DNA from: Pseudomonas sp. v388
Lineage (GTDB): Bacteria; Pseudomonadota; Gammaproteobacteria; Pseudomonadales; Pseudomonadaceae
Reading direction: 5' to 3'
NCBI RefSeq assembly: GCF_003935425.1
Contig: NZ_RHQN01000003.1
Coordinates: forward strand, 558,001 to 622,000
DNA length: 64,000 nucleotides
The stretch's first letter is position 1. Each line of letters opens with the position of its first letter. The translations under genes were made by a program, and so were the position numbers. The notes beneath the pieces are model-generated. The model did not search any database. It was given only the letters and a program-made list of their open reading frames with translations, and had not been told where the DNA came from. Below are positions 1 through 9,565 of the stretch, piece by piece.

Positions 1-2
1 TG

Positions 3-530
3 CGTGACAGCACGCGCAGCCTGCTGGTCAATGGCGGCATTCACGTTCAGGACCTGCTGACACGTCTGGCCGCCCATGAGCAGGTGACGATCCAGGCCCA
101 GTTCAAGAACCAGCAGATGAACTTCCCGCTGCATCTGGTGGAGGATGAATTCCACGCGCTGCATCTGGAACTGGGTGCTCCGAGCATTTATGAAGAAGGC
201 CCGCGGATTCGTCCATGGCGGCTGACGCTGCCCGAGCCTGCACCGCTGGAAACCGAAAAAGGAGCGCTCACCGCGCTCTGGGCTCATGAGATTTCATTCA
301 AAGGCGTGCTGCTCGAACAGCGCAAGTCCGGCAAGTTTCCCAAGCAGTTCGCCGCGTGGTTCAACCCGGCCGGCATCGCACCGATTTCCATGCGCGGTCG
401 CCTGGAGCGGGTGACCGAAAAAGGCCTGGGCGCCTACCGTCTCAGCCAGCACAACAAAGAAGACTCCGAGCGGCTGCGGCAGTACATCCTTCAGCAACAT
501 CAGCGCGTACACCCGGCGCTGCACCGCTAG
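3..530 (+). CDS. PilZ-like domain protein, 5' end outside window
   Basis: The reading frame is open from the first bases of the window, so the N-terminus is missing and only about 175 residues are visible. The visible part resembles a YcgR-like arrangement. An N-terminal segment (FPLHLVEDEFHALHLEL) is followed by a PilZ-like barrel in which RIRPWRLTLP could stand for the RxxxR region and HEISFKGVLLE for the D/N-x-S-x-x-G strand. Proteins of this class bind cyclic di-GMP, but the canonical arginines are not clearly kept, so binding is uncertain. It ends 1 bp before the convergent MerR gene. A GTG at 84 could act as an internal start, but the upstream frame continues in coding style. Confidence 0.5.
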   Translation, partial: RDSTRSLLVNGGIHVQDLLTRLAAHEQVTIQAQFKNQQMNFPLHLVEDEFHALHLELGAPSIYEEGPRIRPWRLTLPEPAPLETEKGALTALWAHEISFKGVLLEQRKSGKFPKQFAAWFNPAGIAPISMRGRLERVTEKGLGAYRLSQHNKEDSERLRQYILQQHQRVHPALHR

Positions 531-531
531 A

Positions 532-1494
532 TCAGGTATCCAGTCGCCCGGCCAGAAATTGCTGCAACAGCCGTTGCATCGAACGCCCTTCACTGCCCAG
601 GCAGGCGATGGCCGAGCCGTTGAGACTCTCTTCGGCCAGGTGGGACGCTTCTCCCGCCAGCAATAACGGACATTCCAGGGTCAGCGCCAGGCGTTTGAGA
701 CGACGTGGCAAGTCCGGCGTCGGCGGATGATTGGAGTACAGCACCAGAGCGGGCGGCTGGATCTTGTCGCACACCAGACTCAACTCTTCCAGTGGCTGCC
801 CCAGCGCCAGAACCTGCACACCGATCTCGTTGCTGCCCATCAGCAGGCCCGCGACCCACAGCTCCAGCTCGCGGCATTGTCCCGGCAAGGCGGCGAGCAG
901 CACACGTTCCCGGCTCGCATCGTTGGCCAATTGCAGACGCTGCAGGGTCCGGGCGCGCAGGAAGGTATCCAGGAACAGCCACTCGCTGGTGCCGCCGAAT
1001 TCGTCCTGATGCACGAGCAGTTCACGCCACAGCGGCATGAAGATGTCCTCAAACACCACGGCCATCTGGTAGCTGGCGAAGATCTGCCCGTAGAGCTGCT
1101 CAAGCCGGCGTTCGTCGAAGGCGCGGACCGCCCGACGCACTTGGGTCAGCCATTGAGTCCAGTCGTCCTGCGCCGCCACGCGGTCTTCACCGGCCGGCTG
1201 GCTGCGGGCGGTATCGGTCCGGGCGAGGATCTTCCCGACCTTGCTTACCGCCACACCCCGCTCGATCCAGCCCAGAATGCTGCGTACCGCGTCGATGTCG
1301 GCCTGGGAATAAAGACGATGCCCGCTGTCGGTGCGCGTCGGCTGGATCAAGCCATAGCGACGCTCCCAGGCACGCAGCGTCACCGGGTTGATACCGGTCA
1401 TCCGCGCGACTTCCCGGATCGGGAAAAGCTCTTGCTGCTTGAGGTCTGGGCGGGGAGCGACGTTGAGGATCGGTCCTTCGGCGGATTCAGTCAT
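532..1494 (-). CDS. MerR-family regulator of the LitR/CarH type without B12 ligand
   Basis: The protein has 320 residues. A MerR DNA-binding head lies at about residues 22-95 (IREVARMTGINPVTLRAWER, then GHRLYSQADID). It is followed by a helical linker and a C-terminal Rossmann-like domain comparable with the cobalamin-binding half of CarH/LitR. Where CarH has the DxHxxG ligand loop, this protein has PGQCRELE, so the B12-coordinating His is absent. That fits class II LitR proteins, which are described in Pseudomonas putida as light-responsive repressors acting with a separate photosensor. It is a paralogue of the regulator at 54999-55922. It converges with the PilZ-like gene and is divergent from the monooxygenase-like and pterin genes. 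Light response is inferred. Confidence 0.85.
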   Translation of the reverse strand: MTESAEGPILNVAPRPDLKQQELFPIREVARMTGINPVTLRAWERRYGLIQPTRTDSGHRLYSQADIDAVRSILGWIERGVAVSKVGKILARTDTARSQPAGEDRVAAQDDWTQWLTQVRRAVRAFDERRLEQLYGQIFASYQMAVVFEDIFMPLWRELLVHQDEFGGTSEWLFLDTFLRARTLQRLQLANDASRERVLLAALPGQCRELELWVAGLLMGSNEIGVQVLALGQPLEELSLVCDKIQPPALVLYSNHPPTPDLPRRLKRLALTLECPLLLAGEASHLAEESLNGSAIACLGSEGRSMQRLLQQFLAGRLDT

Positions 1495-1716
1495 GACCGG
1501 TCATCATTCGGGGTGGTGGATGCATTGTACTGCCCAGCGCCCGGCCGTCACAAAAATAACGCCAGCAACCGGCCATGACAAAATCCTAGGTGCGTGGTCT
1601 GAAATCAGGAATAATCCTTGCTTGCTTTCATACGAAGCTGACGCGGCCCACCACCCCGGCGCCGTGCCATGTGACTTGCCTACCCGGGAAGTTCACGCGT
1701 CTATCGGAGATACACA

Positions 1717-2301
1717 ATGTCTACCTCACCCGTCACCTTGATGGTTGCGCGCCGTGTCGCCCATGGGCGCTACCAGGAAATGCTGACCTGGCTGCACGAA
1801 GGCGAACAGCTGGCTACCGATTTTCCCGGCTACCTGGGTTCAGGGGTGCTGGCACCGCCGCCCGGCGGCGATGAATTCCAGATCATTTTCCGCTTCAGTG
1901 ACGAGCAGACCATGCACGCCTGGGAGCATTCGGCCTCTCGACGCTCCTGGCTGGTGCGTGGCAGCGGCCTGTTCGCCCAGCCGTCGGAGCTTCGCGTCAG
2001 TGGCATCGATGGCTGGTTTGGCGCAGCCGAAAGCGCTGAAGGTGTGAAGCGGCCGCCACGCTGGAAGCAGGCCGTCGCCATCTGGCTGGCGTTTTTTCCC
2101 GTGTCGCTGATTTTCAACTTCGGGCTCGGGCCGTTGCTCAACCACCTGGAGCTGATCCCGCGCGTCATGATCAGCACACTGGTGCTCACGCCGCTGATGG
2201 TTTATCTGTTCATCCCGTTATCCACGCGCCTGCTGGCCTCGTGGCTGCACGCCTCACCCGCTGCGCCTGCTCGCCGGGCCGAATCGGCTTCGTCGCGCTG
2301 A
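1717..2301 (+). CDS. Antibiotic-biosynthesis-monooxygenase-like membrane protein
   Basis: The protein has 194 residues. The N-terminal 100 or so form an ABM-like ferredoxin-fold domain (VTLMVARRVAHGRYQEML at the start, FRFSDEQTMHAWEHS in the middle), the COG3224 type. Two hydrophobic segments follow at about residues 117-140 and 148-170, so the domain is probably anchored in the inner membrane facing the cytoplasm. ABM domains of this type have no settled reaction. The start ATG follows CGGAGA at a good distance. The gene is divergent from the LitR-like regulator and precedes folM in the same direction. The 12-bp-arm inverted repeat after its stop may end the transcript. Confidence 0.75.
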   Translation: MSTSPVTLMVARRVAHGRYQEMLTWLHEGEQLATDFPGYLGSGVLAPPPGGDEFQIIFRFSDEQTMHAWEHSASRRSWLVRGSGLFAQPSELRVSGIDGWFGAAESAEGVKRPPRWKQAVAIWLAFFPVSLIFNFGLGPLLNHLELIPRVMISTLVLTPLMVYLFIPLSTRLLASWLHASPAAPARRAESASSR

Positions 2302-2308
2302 GGCTGCA

Positions 2309-2347
2309 CAGGACCTGTACAACGCCGGCGGCTACGTACAGGTCCTG
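2309..2347. repeat. Perfect 12-bp inverted repeat with TGTAC ends
   Basis: CAGGACCTGTAC at 2309-2320 and GTACAGGTCCTG at 2336-2347 are exact reverse complements around a 15-base loop, 8 bases after the stop of the ABM-like gene. No T-run follows, so it is at best a weak intrinsic terminator. The TGTAC ends recall the TGTACA boxes at the photolyase operon, so an operator role is possible. Confidence 0.6.
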
Positions 2348-2399
2348 CTGTCATCCCAGCTCTGCACGATCCTGGCCGCTGTGCATCGGGCACTGATGG

Positions 2400-2428
2400 T
2401 TGTACAAACAAACCCATTGGTTTAACGT
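2400..2428 (+). promoter_or_regulatory. Possible promoter of the folM-folE-folX cluster
   Basis: TTGTAC at 2400-2405 and TAACGT at 2423-2428 are 17 bases apart, a plausible sigma-70 pair 75-90 bases before folM. The -35 element contains a TGTACA box (2401-2406). The same layout, a TTGTAC -35 with a TGTACA box, occurs at 52648 before the FAD oxidoreductase gene. No second TGTACA lies 18 bases away here, so operator assignment is weak. Confidence 0.35.
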
Positions 2429-2517
2429 CGCGAACAATCATCGCAATCCCTTGAATCCGGCCTGCCGCGCCACCGGCAGCCCTTCCCTGCGCCCCCGACC
2501 CGATGCGTGAGCCGCCG

Positions 2518-3228
2518 ATGGCCTTTTCTTCTGCACCGATCCTGATCACCGGCGCCAGTCAGCGCGTCGGTCTGCATTGCGCCCAGCGTCTGCTGGCCGA
2601 AGGGCAACCGGTGATCATCAGCTATCGACGCGAACGTGCCGGCGTTGCCGCCCTGCGTCAGGCGGGCGCGCTGGCGATCCAGGCCGACTTTTCGTCCGAG
2701 CAAGGCATTCTGGCCTTCATCGACGAACTCAAGACCCACACCAACGCCCTGCGCGCCATCGTGCATAACGCCTCGGAATGGCTCGCGGAAACACCCGGAG
2801 ACGAGGCTGACAGTTTCACTCGCATGTTCAGCGTTCACATGCTGGCGCCCTACTTGATCAATCTGCACTGTGAAGCGCTGCTGCAGGCCGGCGACATGGC
2901 GGACATCGTGCACGTCAGCGACGACGTCACGCGCAAGGGCAGTCGCAAGCACATCGGGTATTGCGCCAGCAAAGCCGGCCTGGACAGCCTCACGCTGTCG
3001 TTTGCCGCGCGTTTCGCTCCACGTATCAAGGTCAACGCAATCGCACCAGCGCTGTTGATGTTCCAACCCCACGACGATGCCGCCTACCGCGCCGGCGCAC
3101 TGGCCAAATCGGCCATGGGCATCGAACCCGGTGCAGAGGTGTTCTACCAGGGCCTGCGTTATCTGCTGGACAACCCCTATGTCACCGGCACCACTTTGAC
3201 CATCAACGGCGGACGGCACCTCAAATAA
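2518..3228 (+). CDS. folM: Dihydromonapterin reductase FolM (SDR family)
   Basis: A short-chain dehydrogenase of about 236 residues. The cofactor motif is ITGASQRVG near the N-terminus, with NAS in the middle (IVHNASEW) and a YCASKAG catalytic Tyr/Lys. The C-terminal [14 protein letters not shown] is typical of FolM rather than other SDRs. FolM reduces dihydromonapterin and dihydrofolate to tetrahydro forms with NADPH. It is followed 20 bp later by folE and then folX, which together make the tetrahydromonapterin branch. An in-frame ATG at 2503 would add five residues; neither start has a strong Shine-Dalgarno, and I prefer 2518 because it gives the usual length before the first strand. Confidence 0.9.
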   Translation: MAFSSAPILITGASQRVGLHCAQRLLAEGQPVIISYRRERAGVAALRQAGALAIQADFSSEQGILAFIDELKTHTNALRAIVHNASEWLAETPGDEADSFTRMFSVHMLAPYLINLHCEALLQAGDMADIVHVSDDVTRKGSRKHIGYCASKAGLDSLTLSFAARFAPRIKVNAIAPALLMFQPHDDAAYRAGALAKSAMGIEPGAEVFYQGLRYLLDNPYVTGTTLTINGGRHLK

Positions 3229-3248
3229 GCCGCCCCGAGGAACCACTG

Positions 3249-3824
3249 ATGAGCTTATCTCTGCCGCAGCATTACAGAGAGATCCTCGAAGGCCTGGGCG
3301 AAAACCCGGATCGCGAAGGTCTGCTGGACACCCCCAAACGCGCCGCCAAGGCGATGCAGTACCTGTGTCATGGCTACACCCAGAGCGTCGAGGAGATCGT
3401 CAACGGCGCGCTGTTCGCCTCCGACAACGACGAAATGGTCATCGTCCAGGACATCGAACTGTATTCGCTGTGTGAACATCACCTGTTGCCCTTCATCGGC
3501 AAGGCGCATGTGGCCTACATCCCGACCGGCAAGGTACTGGGTCTGTCGAAGATCGCCCGGCTGGTGGACATGTACGCCCGCCGTCTGCAGATCCAGGAAA
3601 ACCTCACCCGTCAGATCGCCGATGCGATCCAGGGCGTCACCGATGCCGCCGGCGTCGCCGTGGTCATCGAGGCGCAGCACATGTGCATGATGATGCGCGG
3701 GGTCGAGAAACAGAACTCGTCCATGAACACCTCCGTTATGCTGGGCGCGTTCCGTGAGTCGGCCACGACACGCATGGAATTTCTGCAACTGATCGGACGG
3801 AGCAAATCCAATGGCAAGGCTTGA
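3249..3824 (+). CDS. folE: GTP cyclohydrolase I
   Basis: This 191-residue protein converts GTP to 7,8-dihydroneopterin triphosphate, the first step of folate and pterin synthesis. The zinc-site motifs are visible: CEHHLLPF around residues 75-82 and HMCMMMRG around residue 146, with the substrate-binding segment [10 protein letters not shown] between. It lacks the longer N-terminal extension of E. coli FolE. A good Shine-Dalgarno (GAGGAA) precedes the ATG. The last 14 bases overlap folX, showing translational coupling. Location beside folX, folM and a LitR-like gene suggests an inducible copy separate from the housekeeping folE; this is inference from context. Confidence 0.95.
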   Translation: MSLSLPQHYREILEGLGENPDREGLLDTPKRAAKAMQYLCHGYTQSVEEIVNGALFASDNDEMVIVQDIELYSLCEHHLLPFIGKAHVAYIPTGKVLGLSKIARLVDMYARRLQIQENLTRQIADAIQGVTDAAGVAVVIEAQHMCMMMRGVEKQNSSMNTSVMLGAFRESATTRMEFLQLIGRSKSNGKA

Positions 3825-4182
3825 ACCAGGCACCGCGCGCATACGGGTCAAGGATCTGCGCCTGCGTACCTTCATCGGCATCAACGAGGACGAGATTCTC
3901 AACAAGCAGGATGTGCTGATCAACCTCACCATCCAGTACGCGGCCCATGACGCCGTACGCGATAACGACATCGAGCACGCCTTGAACTACCGCACCATCA
4001 CCAAGGCCATCATTCAGCATGTGGAGGGCAACCGTTTCGCCCTGCTCGAACGCCTGACCCAGGAAGTGCTGGATCTGGTCATGAACCATCAGGCCGTGAC
4101 CTATGCCGAAGTGGAAGTGGACAAACCGCATGCGCTGCGTTTTGCCGAATCGGTGTCGATCACGCTCGCTGGGCAACGCTGA
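3811..4182 (+). CDS. folX: Dihydroneopterin triphosphate 2'-epimerase FolX
   Basis: The protein has 123 residues of the FolB/FolX tunnelling fold. Visible features are [15 protein letters not shown] at the start, the central [11 protein letters not shown] and a late [16 protein letters not shown]. FolX epimerises dihydroneopterin triphosphate to the monapterin form. A FolB-type aldolase is the alternative, but the FolM-FolE-FolX neighbourhood and the [15 protein letters not shown] segment favour FolX. It starts inside folE. Confidence 0.9.
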   Translation: MARLEPGTARIRVKDLRLRTFIGINEDEILNKQDVLINLTIQYAAHDAVRDNDIEHALNYRTITKAIIQHVEGNRFALLERLTQEVLDLVMNHQAVTYAEVEVDKPHALRFAESVSITLAGQR

Positions 4183-4224
4183 ACCTCTTATCATGGCCGA
4201 TCATTCGCCTGAACAGAGCCTGTC

Positions 4225-4521
4225 ATGACCGAGCAAGAACGCCTCGAACTCGAAGCCGCCGCCTTCCGCCGACTGGTCGCTCATCTGGACAGCCGCAAGG
4301 ATGTCCAGAACATCGACCTGATGAACCTCTCCGGCTTCTGCCGCAACTGCCTGTCCAAATGGTACAAGGCTGCGGCGGACGAAAAGCACATCGATATCAG
4401 CCTCGATGATGCCCGGGAAGTCGTCTACGGCATGCCTTACGGCGAGTGGAAAGCCCTTTACCAGCAAGAAGCCAGCGCCGAGCAGCAAGCGGCGTTCGCC
4501 AAGGAACCCAAGCATGACTGA
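4225..4521 (+). CDS. DUF1244 family protein
   Basis: A 98-residue cytoplasmic protein carrying the DUF1244 signature: SGFCRNCLSKWY near residue 35 and VYGMPYGEWK near residue 72. The two cysteines in CRNC could bind metal, but no second pair is present. Function is unknown. It lies 42 bp after folX and its end overlaps the next gene by 8 bases, so the two are co-translated. It may be read from the fol promoter. Confidence 0.85.
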   Translation: MTEQERLELEAAAFRRLVAHLDSRKDVQNIDLMNLSGFCRNCLSKWYKAAADEKHIDISLDDAREVVYGMPYGEWKALYQQEASAEQQAAFAKEPKHD

Positions 4522-4855
4522 TATCGACACCCTGCGCGCCGGCCTGCACAGCGGCGAGCACGCGTTCGCCGACACCCTGGCTTTCATCGAGGAAGGTTAC
4601 GACTACCAGCCTCAAGCATTCAGCAATGGCGGCGTGGCAAATGCTGCGGGCCAGAACGAGGGCTCGTGCAAGACCCTGAGCCTGGCCTTGCTGGAAGGGC
4701 TGAGCGATGAAGAAACGCTGCTGGCCTTCGGTGAGCACTACCGCTCCGTGCAGGCCACGCCGGACGGCAGCGACCACGGCAACATCCGCGCGTTGATTGC
4801 CAACGGTCTGGCAGGTGTGAAGTTTGAAGGTGAAGCGCTGAAGCGCAAAGGCTGA
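4514..4855 (+). CDS. HopJ-like small protein
   Basis: A 113-residue protein of the HopJ family. Typical segments are FADTLAFIEEGYDYQP, GGVANAAGQNEGSCKT and DGSDHGNIRALI. The family is named after a Pseudomonas syringae type III candidate but occurs widely in non-pathogens as a conserved cytoplasmic protein of unknown role. No secretion role is implied here. Its start lies inside the DUF1244 gene. Confidence 0.85.
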   Translation: MTDIDTLRAGLHSGEHAFADTLAFIEEGYDYQPQAFSNGGVANAAGQNEGSCKTLSLALLEGLSDEETLLAFGEHYRSVQATPDGSDHGNIRALIANGLAGVKFEGEALKRKG

Positions 4856-4901
4856 TCTGACTTTACTGAAAACGCCGCATGGGTAACTGCGGTGCTGTTA
4901 T

Positions 4902-4987
4902 GTGGGAGGGAGCTTGCTCGCGACCTTATCGTGTCAGTCCGCTGTTCAGCGCTGACACCCGGTGGTCACGAGCAAGCTCCCTCTCAC
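4902..4987. repeat. REP doublet (REPIN)
   Basis: Two inverted REP units, GTGGGAGGGAGCTTGCTCGC at 4902 and its near-complement ending at 4987, enclose a 7-bp inverted repeat (GTGTCAG 4931 / CTGACAC 4952). The same unit recurs at 43534-43624 and 58575-58597. Confidence 0.85.
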
Positions 4988-5022
4988 CGGGTCCATGCAC
5001 ATCACACCATTCATCGCGCCAT

Positions 5023-5051
5023 AAAAAACCGGCCACATGGGCCGGTTTTTT
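5023..5051. terminator. Bidirectional terminator between hopJ-like gene and trxB
   Basis: The sequence reads AAAAAACCGGCC, a short loop, then GGCCGGTTTTTT. The stem has a T-run on both strands, so it can stop transcripts arriving from either side of this convergent pair. Confidence 0.9.
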
Positions 5052-5068
5052 GTATCCAGGATCAGCTA

Positions 5069-6172
<1,104 letters not shown>

Positions 6173-6441
6173 TCAGGCGACGCCTCTGGGCATCTGCCAT
6201 CGCGAAAGTTAATAAGACGGGCTGGAAATTGTTGCCAAGCCTATCGAGCAGGGAAAGGTTAAGGAAATATCGTTTCACAATCCAGCTTATAGGCCGTCTC
6301 TATTCATAAATGATCGACACCCGTTTCAGCGCCGGCACCTGAAGCAGCATGGCACACCTGGCGAACGGCGGTTCTCGACGGCTCTATCGCGGGCACCTCA
6401 AAGCCGGTAAGGTCGGGCGTTTCCCCACACTGGAGGCTGCC

Positions 6442-7203
6442 ATGCCCGCACCCGCACTGTCCGGCCCGCAATACCTCAGCCAGGGCCTGAAACTGGTCCT
6501 GAGTCCCGGCCTGCGGCTATTTGTCCTGCTGCCATTGAGCATCAACCTGGTGCTGTTCTGCGGCCTGATCTATCTGGCGATCCACCAGTTCGGCATGTGG
6601 GTCGACACCTTCATGCCCGCGCTGCCCGACTGGTTGAGCTTTCTGAGCTACATCCTGTGGCCATTGTTCGTCGCCCTGGTGCTGCTGATGGTGTTCTTCA
6701 GCTTCACCATGATCGCCAATATCATCGCCGCGCCGTTCAACGGATTCCTATCGGAAAAAGTCGAAGCGGTGATTCGCGGCGTGGACGAGTCGCCCGACTT
6801 CAGCTGGGGCGAACTGGCGGCGATGGTGCCCCGCACCCTGGCTCGCGAAGCACGCAAGCTCGGCTACATGCTGCCCAGAATGCTGGGGCTGTTCATCCTG
6901 TCTTTCATTCCGGTGGTCAACCTGATCGCCGCGCCGTTATGGCTGCTGTTCGGTATCTGGATGATGGCTATCCAATACATCGACTACCCCGCCGACAACC
7001 ACAAGCTGGGCTGGAACGAAATGCTTGCCTGGCTCAAGAGCAAACGCTGGCAGAGCCTGAGCTTCGGCGGGATTGTCTACGCGGCGCTGCTGGTTCCGGG
7101 CGTCAACCTGCTGATGATGCCGGCGGCGGTGGCGGGAGCGACGCTGTTCTGGGTGCGGGAGCGCGGGGAAGAGGCGCTGCTGGCACAGAGGGCTGCGGTT
7201 TGA
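6442..7203 (+). CDS. cysZ: Sulfate transporter CysZ
   Basis: A 253-residue inner-membrane protein with four or more hydrophobic segments (about residues 30-50, 65-95, 145-180 and 210-235). Signature segments are [18 protein letters not shown] near the N-terminus and the central [19 protein letters not shown]. CysZ mediates sulfate uptake for cysteine synthesis. The ATG at 6442 has a strong GGAGG; longer upstream starts lack one. Confidence 0.93.
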   Translation: MPAPALSGPQYLSQGLKLVLSPGLRLFVLLPLSINLVLFCGLIYLAIHQFGMWVDTFMPALPDWLSFLSYILWPLFVALVLLMVFFSFTMIANIIAAPFNGFLSEKVEAVIRGVDESPDFSWGELAAMVPRTLAREARKLGYMLPRMLGLFILSFIPVVNLIAAPLWLLFGIWMMAIQYIDYPADNHKLGWNEMLAWLKSKRWQSLSFGGIVYAALLVPGVNLLMMPAAVAGATLFWVRERGEEALLAQRAAV

Positions 7204-7274
7204 CGTAACCAGAAAAGCCGGGGCGCAACCTGATCGCGGCCCCGGCATATTCAGCGTTTATTCATTGTCGACCG

Positions 7275-7859
7275 TCAAATTCCGAATAATAGGAACGTTG
7301 CCAGATTGCTCAGCCAGAACAGGCTCCCGAACGCAACCCAGGCCCAATTTGCACCACTGAGCGAGGAGTTGCTTTGGCCGCTGGGGTCCTGTGCCGCTAC
7401 ATTCATTTTGCGCTGAACAATCAGCACATTGATGATTTGTGCAGTTATCAACGGCAAGAGCAGTCCGAACCACACCGGGCTGTCTTCGACCCGCGCGTGC
7501 TCACCGGCCATGGAAAGCACAACGCCCACAACGCTCAGTACGAACAGTATCCCGGCACTGACCCACCACAGCGCCATACTGCCCAGTTCCTGCCGTCTCA
7601 GACTTTGATCAACCTTGCGGAACAGGGGGAATACGAAAATGAATGCAAACATTGCGCGAAGGACCGGCAACACCGAGCTGCCTGAAAACCGCCTGTTCTC
7701 TGTCCATTGGCGATAAAACCAGTACAAGCCATACCAGCCCAATGTAGCCAGATAAAGAATGACAAACTTGCGCAGTGAAACGACATAAAACTCCTTGCGA
7801 TCAACGGCAAGGCTGGGTTTCAGGTTGGATTGAGGTGGTGTATAGAACGATTCGGTCAT
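7275..7859 (-). CDS. Membrane protein of unknown function
   Basis: A 194-residue protein with four or five hydrophobic stretches (around residues 28-48, 62-80, 95-118, 127-145 and 172-193). An early aromatic-rich LGWYGLYWFYRQW motif recalls DUF4234-like membrane proteins. It starts at the ATG at 7859, which has AAGGAG seven bases upstream, rather than the adjacent GTG. It opens a pocket of orphan genes. No specific role can be given. Confidence 0.65.
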   Translation of the reverse strand: MTESFYTPPQSNLKPSLAVDRKEFYVVSLRKFVILYLATLGWYGLYWFYRQWTENRRFSGSSVLPVLRAMFAFIFVFPLFRKVDQSLRRQELGSMALWWVSAGILFVLSVVGVVLSMAGEHARVEDSPVWFGLLLPLITAQIINVLIVQRKMNVAAQDPSGQSNSSLSGANWAWVAFGSLFWLSNLATFLLFGI

Positions 7860-8179
7860 CACGGATCTCCTTGAAACCCGCGATCATACGCAGATCAACA
7901 TAGTGTTAAATACGCGCTCAAAAAACCAGAAGATTCCTACGCTAACTATTGAACATTCTTACCTAGCAGTTTCAGGCCAAAAAACGGCAAATGGCAAACC
8001 CTCGCCGCCATCGGCTAAAACTTGCCAGCACACCAAACCTCTATCATGTAGGACTTTACTGTAGGACAAAAATATCTCCCACTGAATTTACCGCAATTAC
8101 TGCGTAGGACCGCCCGACCATCGAGAAAGTCGGCACCGTATTTGCTTTCCTGCTGGAAAACAACAGGAGCAAGACCCCT
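7860..8179. other. AT-rich intergenic region with GTAGGAC repeats
   Basis: No gene is seen in these 320 bases. They are clearly richer in A and T than the flanks. The heptamer GTAGGAC occurs three times in the same direction, at 8048-8054, 8061-8067 and 8104-8110. The first two are 13 bases apart. This is a candidate regulatory region for the gene at 8180. Confidence 0.5.
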
Positions 8180-8506
8180 ATGGAAATCAACACCGCAACC
8201 ACCTCATCGCAACCTGCAAGCAAACATCGCGATACGGCTGTCAAACCGCCGTCCGGTGAAGTCCCTTTCGCGCAGATATTCAAGAACGTCACCAAGTCGA
8301 CAAACAGCGCGCCTGTAATCCCCGCAGCAGCCGCGCTTGCCCTTCAAACCAGAACTCGCTCAACCTTCTTCATGCACAACATGCCCATAGAACAGCGCAC
8401 GTCGGCGGTGGACGACGAGAACTTCACGCCCCGAGCCGCTGCGCTGGAGTCAGTGAAAGGCGCCGGAGGTCGAGTTTTGGCACAGAATGCGGTGAGCGGA
8501 GGATAA
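8180..8506 (+). CDS. Small orphan protein with PFxxIFKNVT motif
   Basis: A 108-residue hydrophilic protein, Ser/Thr/Ala-rich and probably disordered, without signal peptide or membrane segment. I do not recognise it. The short stretch VPFAQIFKNVTKS (about residues 29-41) resembles SPGAFNRVLNDVTSN of the next gene, only 4 bp downstream, which suggests a related pair. Codon use is less GC-biased than in the neighbouring housekeeping genes. Confidence 0.5.
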   Translation: MEINTATTSSQPASKHRDTAVKPPSGEVPFAQIFKNVTKSTNSAPVIPAAAALALQTRTRSTFFMHNMPIEQRTSAVDDENFTPRAAALESVKGAGGRVLAQNAVSGG

Positions 8507-8510
8507 ACGT

Positions 8511-9107
8511 ATGAAACCGGACTTCGTGCGCCCAGTTCTCTCAACGGCCACCAGAGCTCAGGTGAGTACGGGAGCGCAACCCGCCGCCATATCGCCTGGC
8601 GCATTCAATAGGGTGCTCAATGACGTGACGTCAAACAAGACTGTTCTGGCCGAAAGCGCCAGAGCCTGCCCGTTGAAGACTACCGAGAAACTATCGACCG
8701 AATCCTTGGAAATCGGTTACAGAACGTTTGCCGCGTCATTTGAACCAAGGCGAGATCCACCGGGTTGCATACCCAGCGTGGAAATGAAGGCGCGCATACT
8801 GCGCGACGCTGAAGCCGATCCGAATTATGCCGTGGAGGTCTTAGGGCGGTATGTATACCAATCATTTGGCGGGCCTCTTCTGGACATAACAGATCCGGAC
8901 AATATTCGCTATTCCGCCACCGGAGAACTGGTAACCCCGCAAAGTGTTGCCTATTACTCCCAGACTGCCGCCGTGGTAAAAAAAGAACTGGCTGACCTCT
9001 ATCAACGTGAAAAACATCTAGGCACACCGCCAGCAGAGACTCTGAACAAAGTATTCTGTTTTCTTGAGACACAACCGCGGGCTTTTCTAGAAATGTCCGC
9101 CTGGTAA
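8511..9107 (+). CDS. Orphan protein paired with the gene at 8180
   Basis: A 198-residue protein of unknown function. The N-terminal part carries SPGAFNRVLNDVTSN, like the motif in the preceding gene. The rest is mixed alpha/beta, with EMKARILRDAEADPNYAVEV and a late LADLYQREKHLG. There is no signal peptide or membrane segment. The GGAGG just before the ATG, and the 4-bp gap, indicate coupled translation with the upstream gene. The FlhE-like secreted protein gene lies convergent to it. Confidence 0.55.
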   Translation: MKPDFVRPVLSTATRAQVSTGAQPAAISPGAFNRVLNDVTSNKTVLAESARACPLKTTEKLSTESLEIGYRTFAASFEPRRDPPGCIPSVEMKARILRDAEADPNYAVEVLGRYVYQSFGGPLLDITDPDNIRYSATGELVTPQSVAYYSQTAAVVKKELADLYQREKHLGTPPAETLNKVFCFLETQPRAFLEMSAW

Positions 9108-9148
9108 AAGGAAACCCGCCAGGCGGCGGGTGTCCTTGCTTATGCCAT

Positions 9149-9565
9149 TTACCAGGTCACTGTAATTGTTCCCTGCTGACCAGCAATGGGGGCTGGCCCC
9201 GAAGGTGACAACTTGAGTTGGAAGTAAAACGGCTGAGTCGCCGAGGAGCGCTCAAAACTCACAGAGGCTCCAGACCGGAGCCTGGATACATCCAGGCAGC
9301 GGCCTGCAGTTTGACATAGATAAACCTGCAGCCCCCTTGGCCACCCATGGACATTCCAATTCCAACTTACATGTTTGATCAGACCCCCTGGCTTCGCCCC
9401 CCGCGGAATTGGAAAGTTCGCTTTATATGCAAATCCCTTCGCATGCAGAACCGGCAAGTTAATAGTTGACATATAACTTCCCGCCAATGCAGCCTGCGAG
9501 CTGGACATAAACGCGAACATTATCACTGACAGCACTACACCCTTCAGCCTATTAAAGCTTTTCAT
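9149..9565 (-). CDS. FlhE-like secreted protein
   Basis: A 138-residue protein with a clear signal peptide (hydrophobic residues about 10-23, likely cut after SSQA or ALAG). The mature part resembles the periplasmic flagellar protein FlhE. It has a PGGLIKHVSWNWNVHG segment, then GLQVYLCQTAGRCLDV with two cysteines positioned like the FlhE LC...RC pair, then a PFYFQLKLSPSG segment and a terminal GTITVTW. FlhE acts in flagellar assembly and proton-leak control in enterobacteria. No flagellar gene is nearby here, so function is open. AGGAGAG precedes the ATG. Confidence 0.6.
   Translation of the reverse strand: MKSFNRLKGVVLSVIMFAFMSSSQAALAGSYMSTINLPVLHAKGFAYKANFPIPRGAKPGGLIKHVSWNWNVHGWPRGLQVYLCQTAGRCLDVSRLRSGASVSFERSSATQPFYFQLKLSPSGPAPIAGQQGTITVTW

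Noticed and set aside
1526-1531. TGTACT upstream of the first LitR-like gene as an operator
   Set aside because: Only one copy with a mismatch, and nothing at 18 bases on either side.
4514-4855. HopJ-like gene as a type III effector
   Set aside because: The family is present in many non-pathogens and the gene is embedded in a housekeeping cluster without a Hrp promoter.
8051-8087. Hrp-box-like sequence (GGAC ... CCACTGA) before the orphan pair
   Set aside because: The spacing between the two halves is 11 or 24 bases rather than about 16, and the first half lacks GGAACC. A type III effector reading is not supported.
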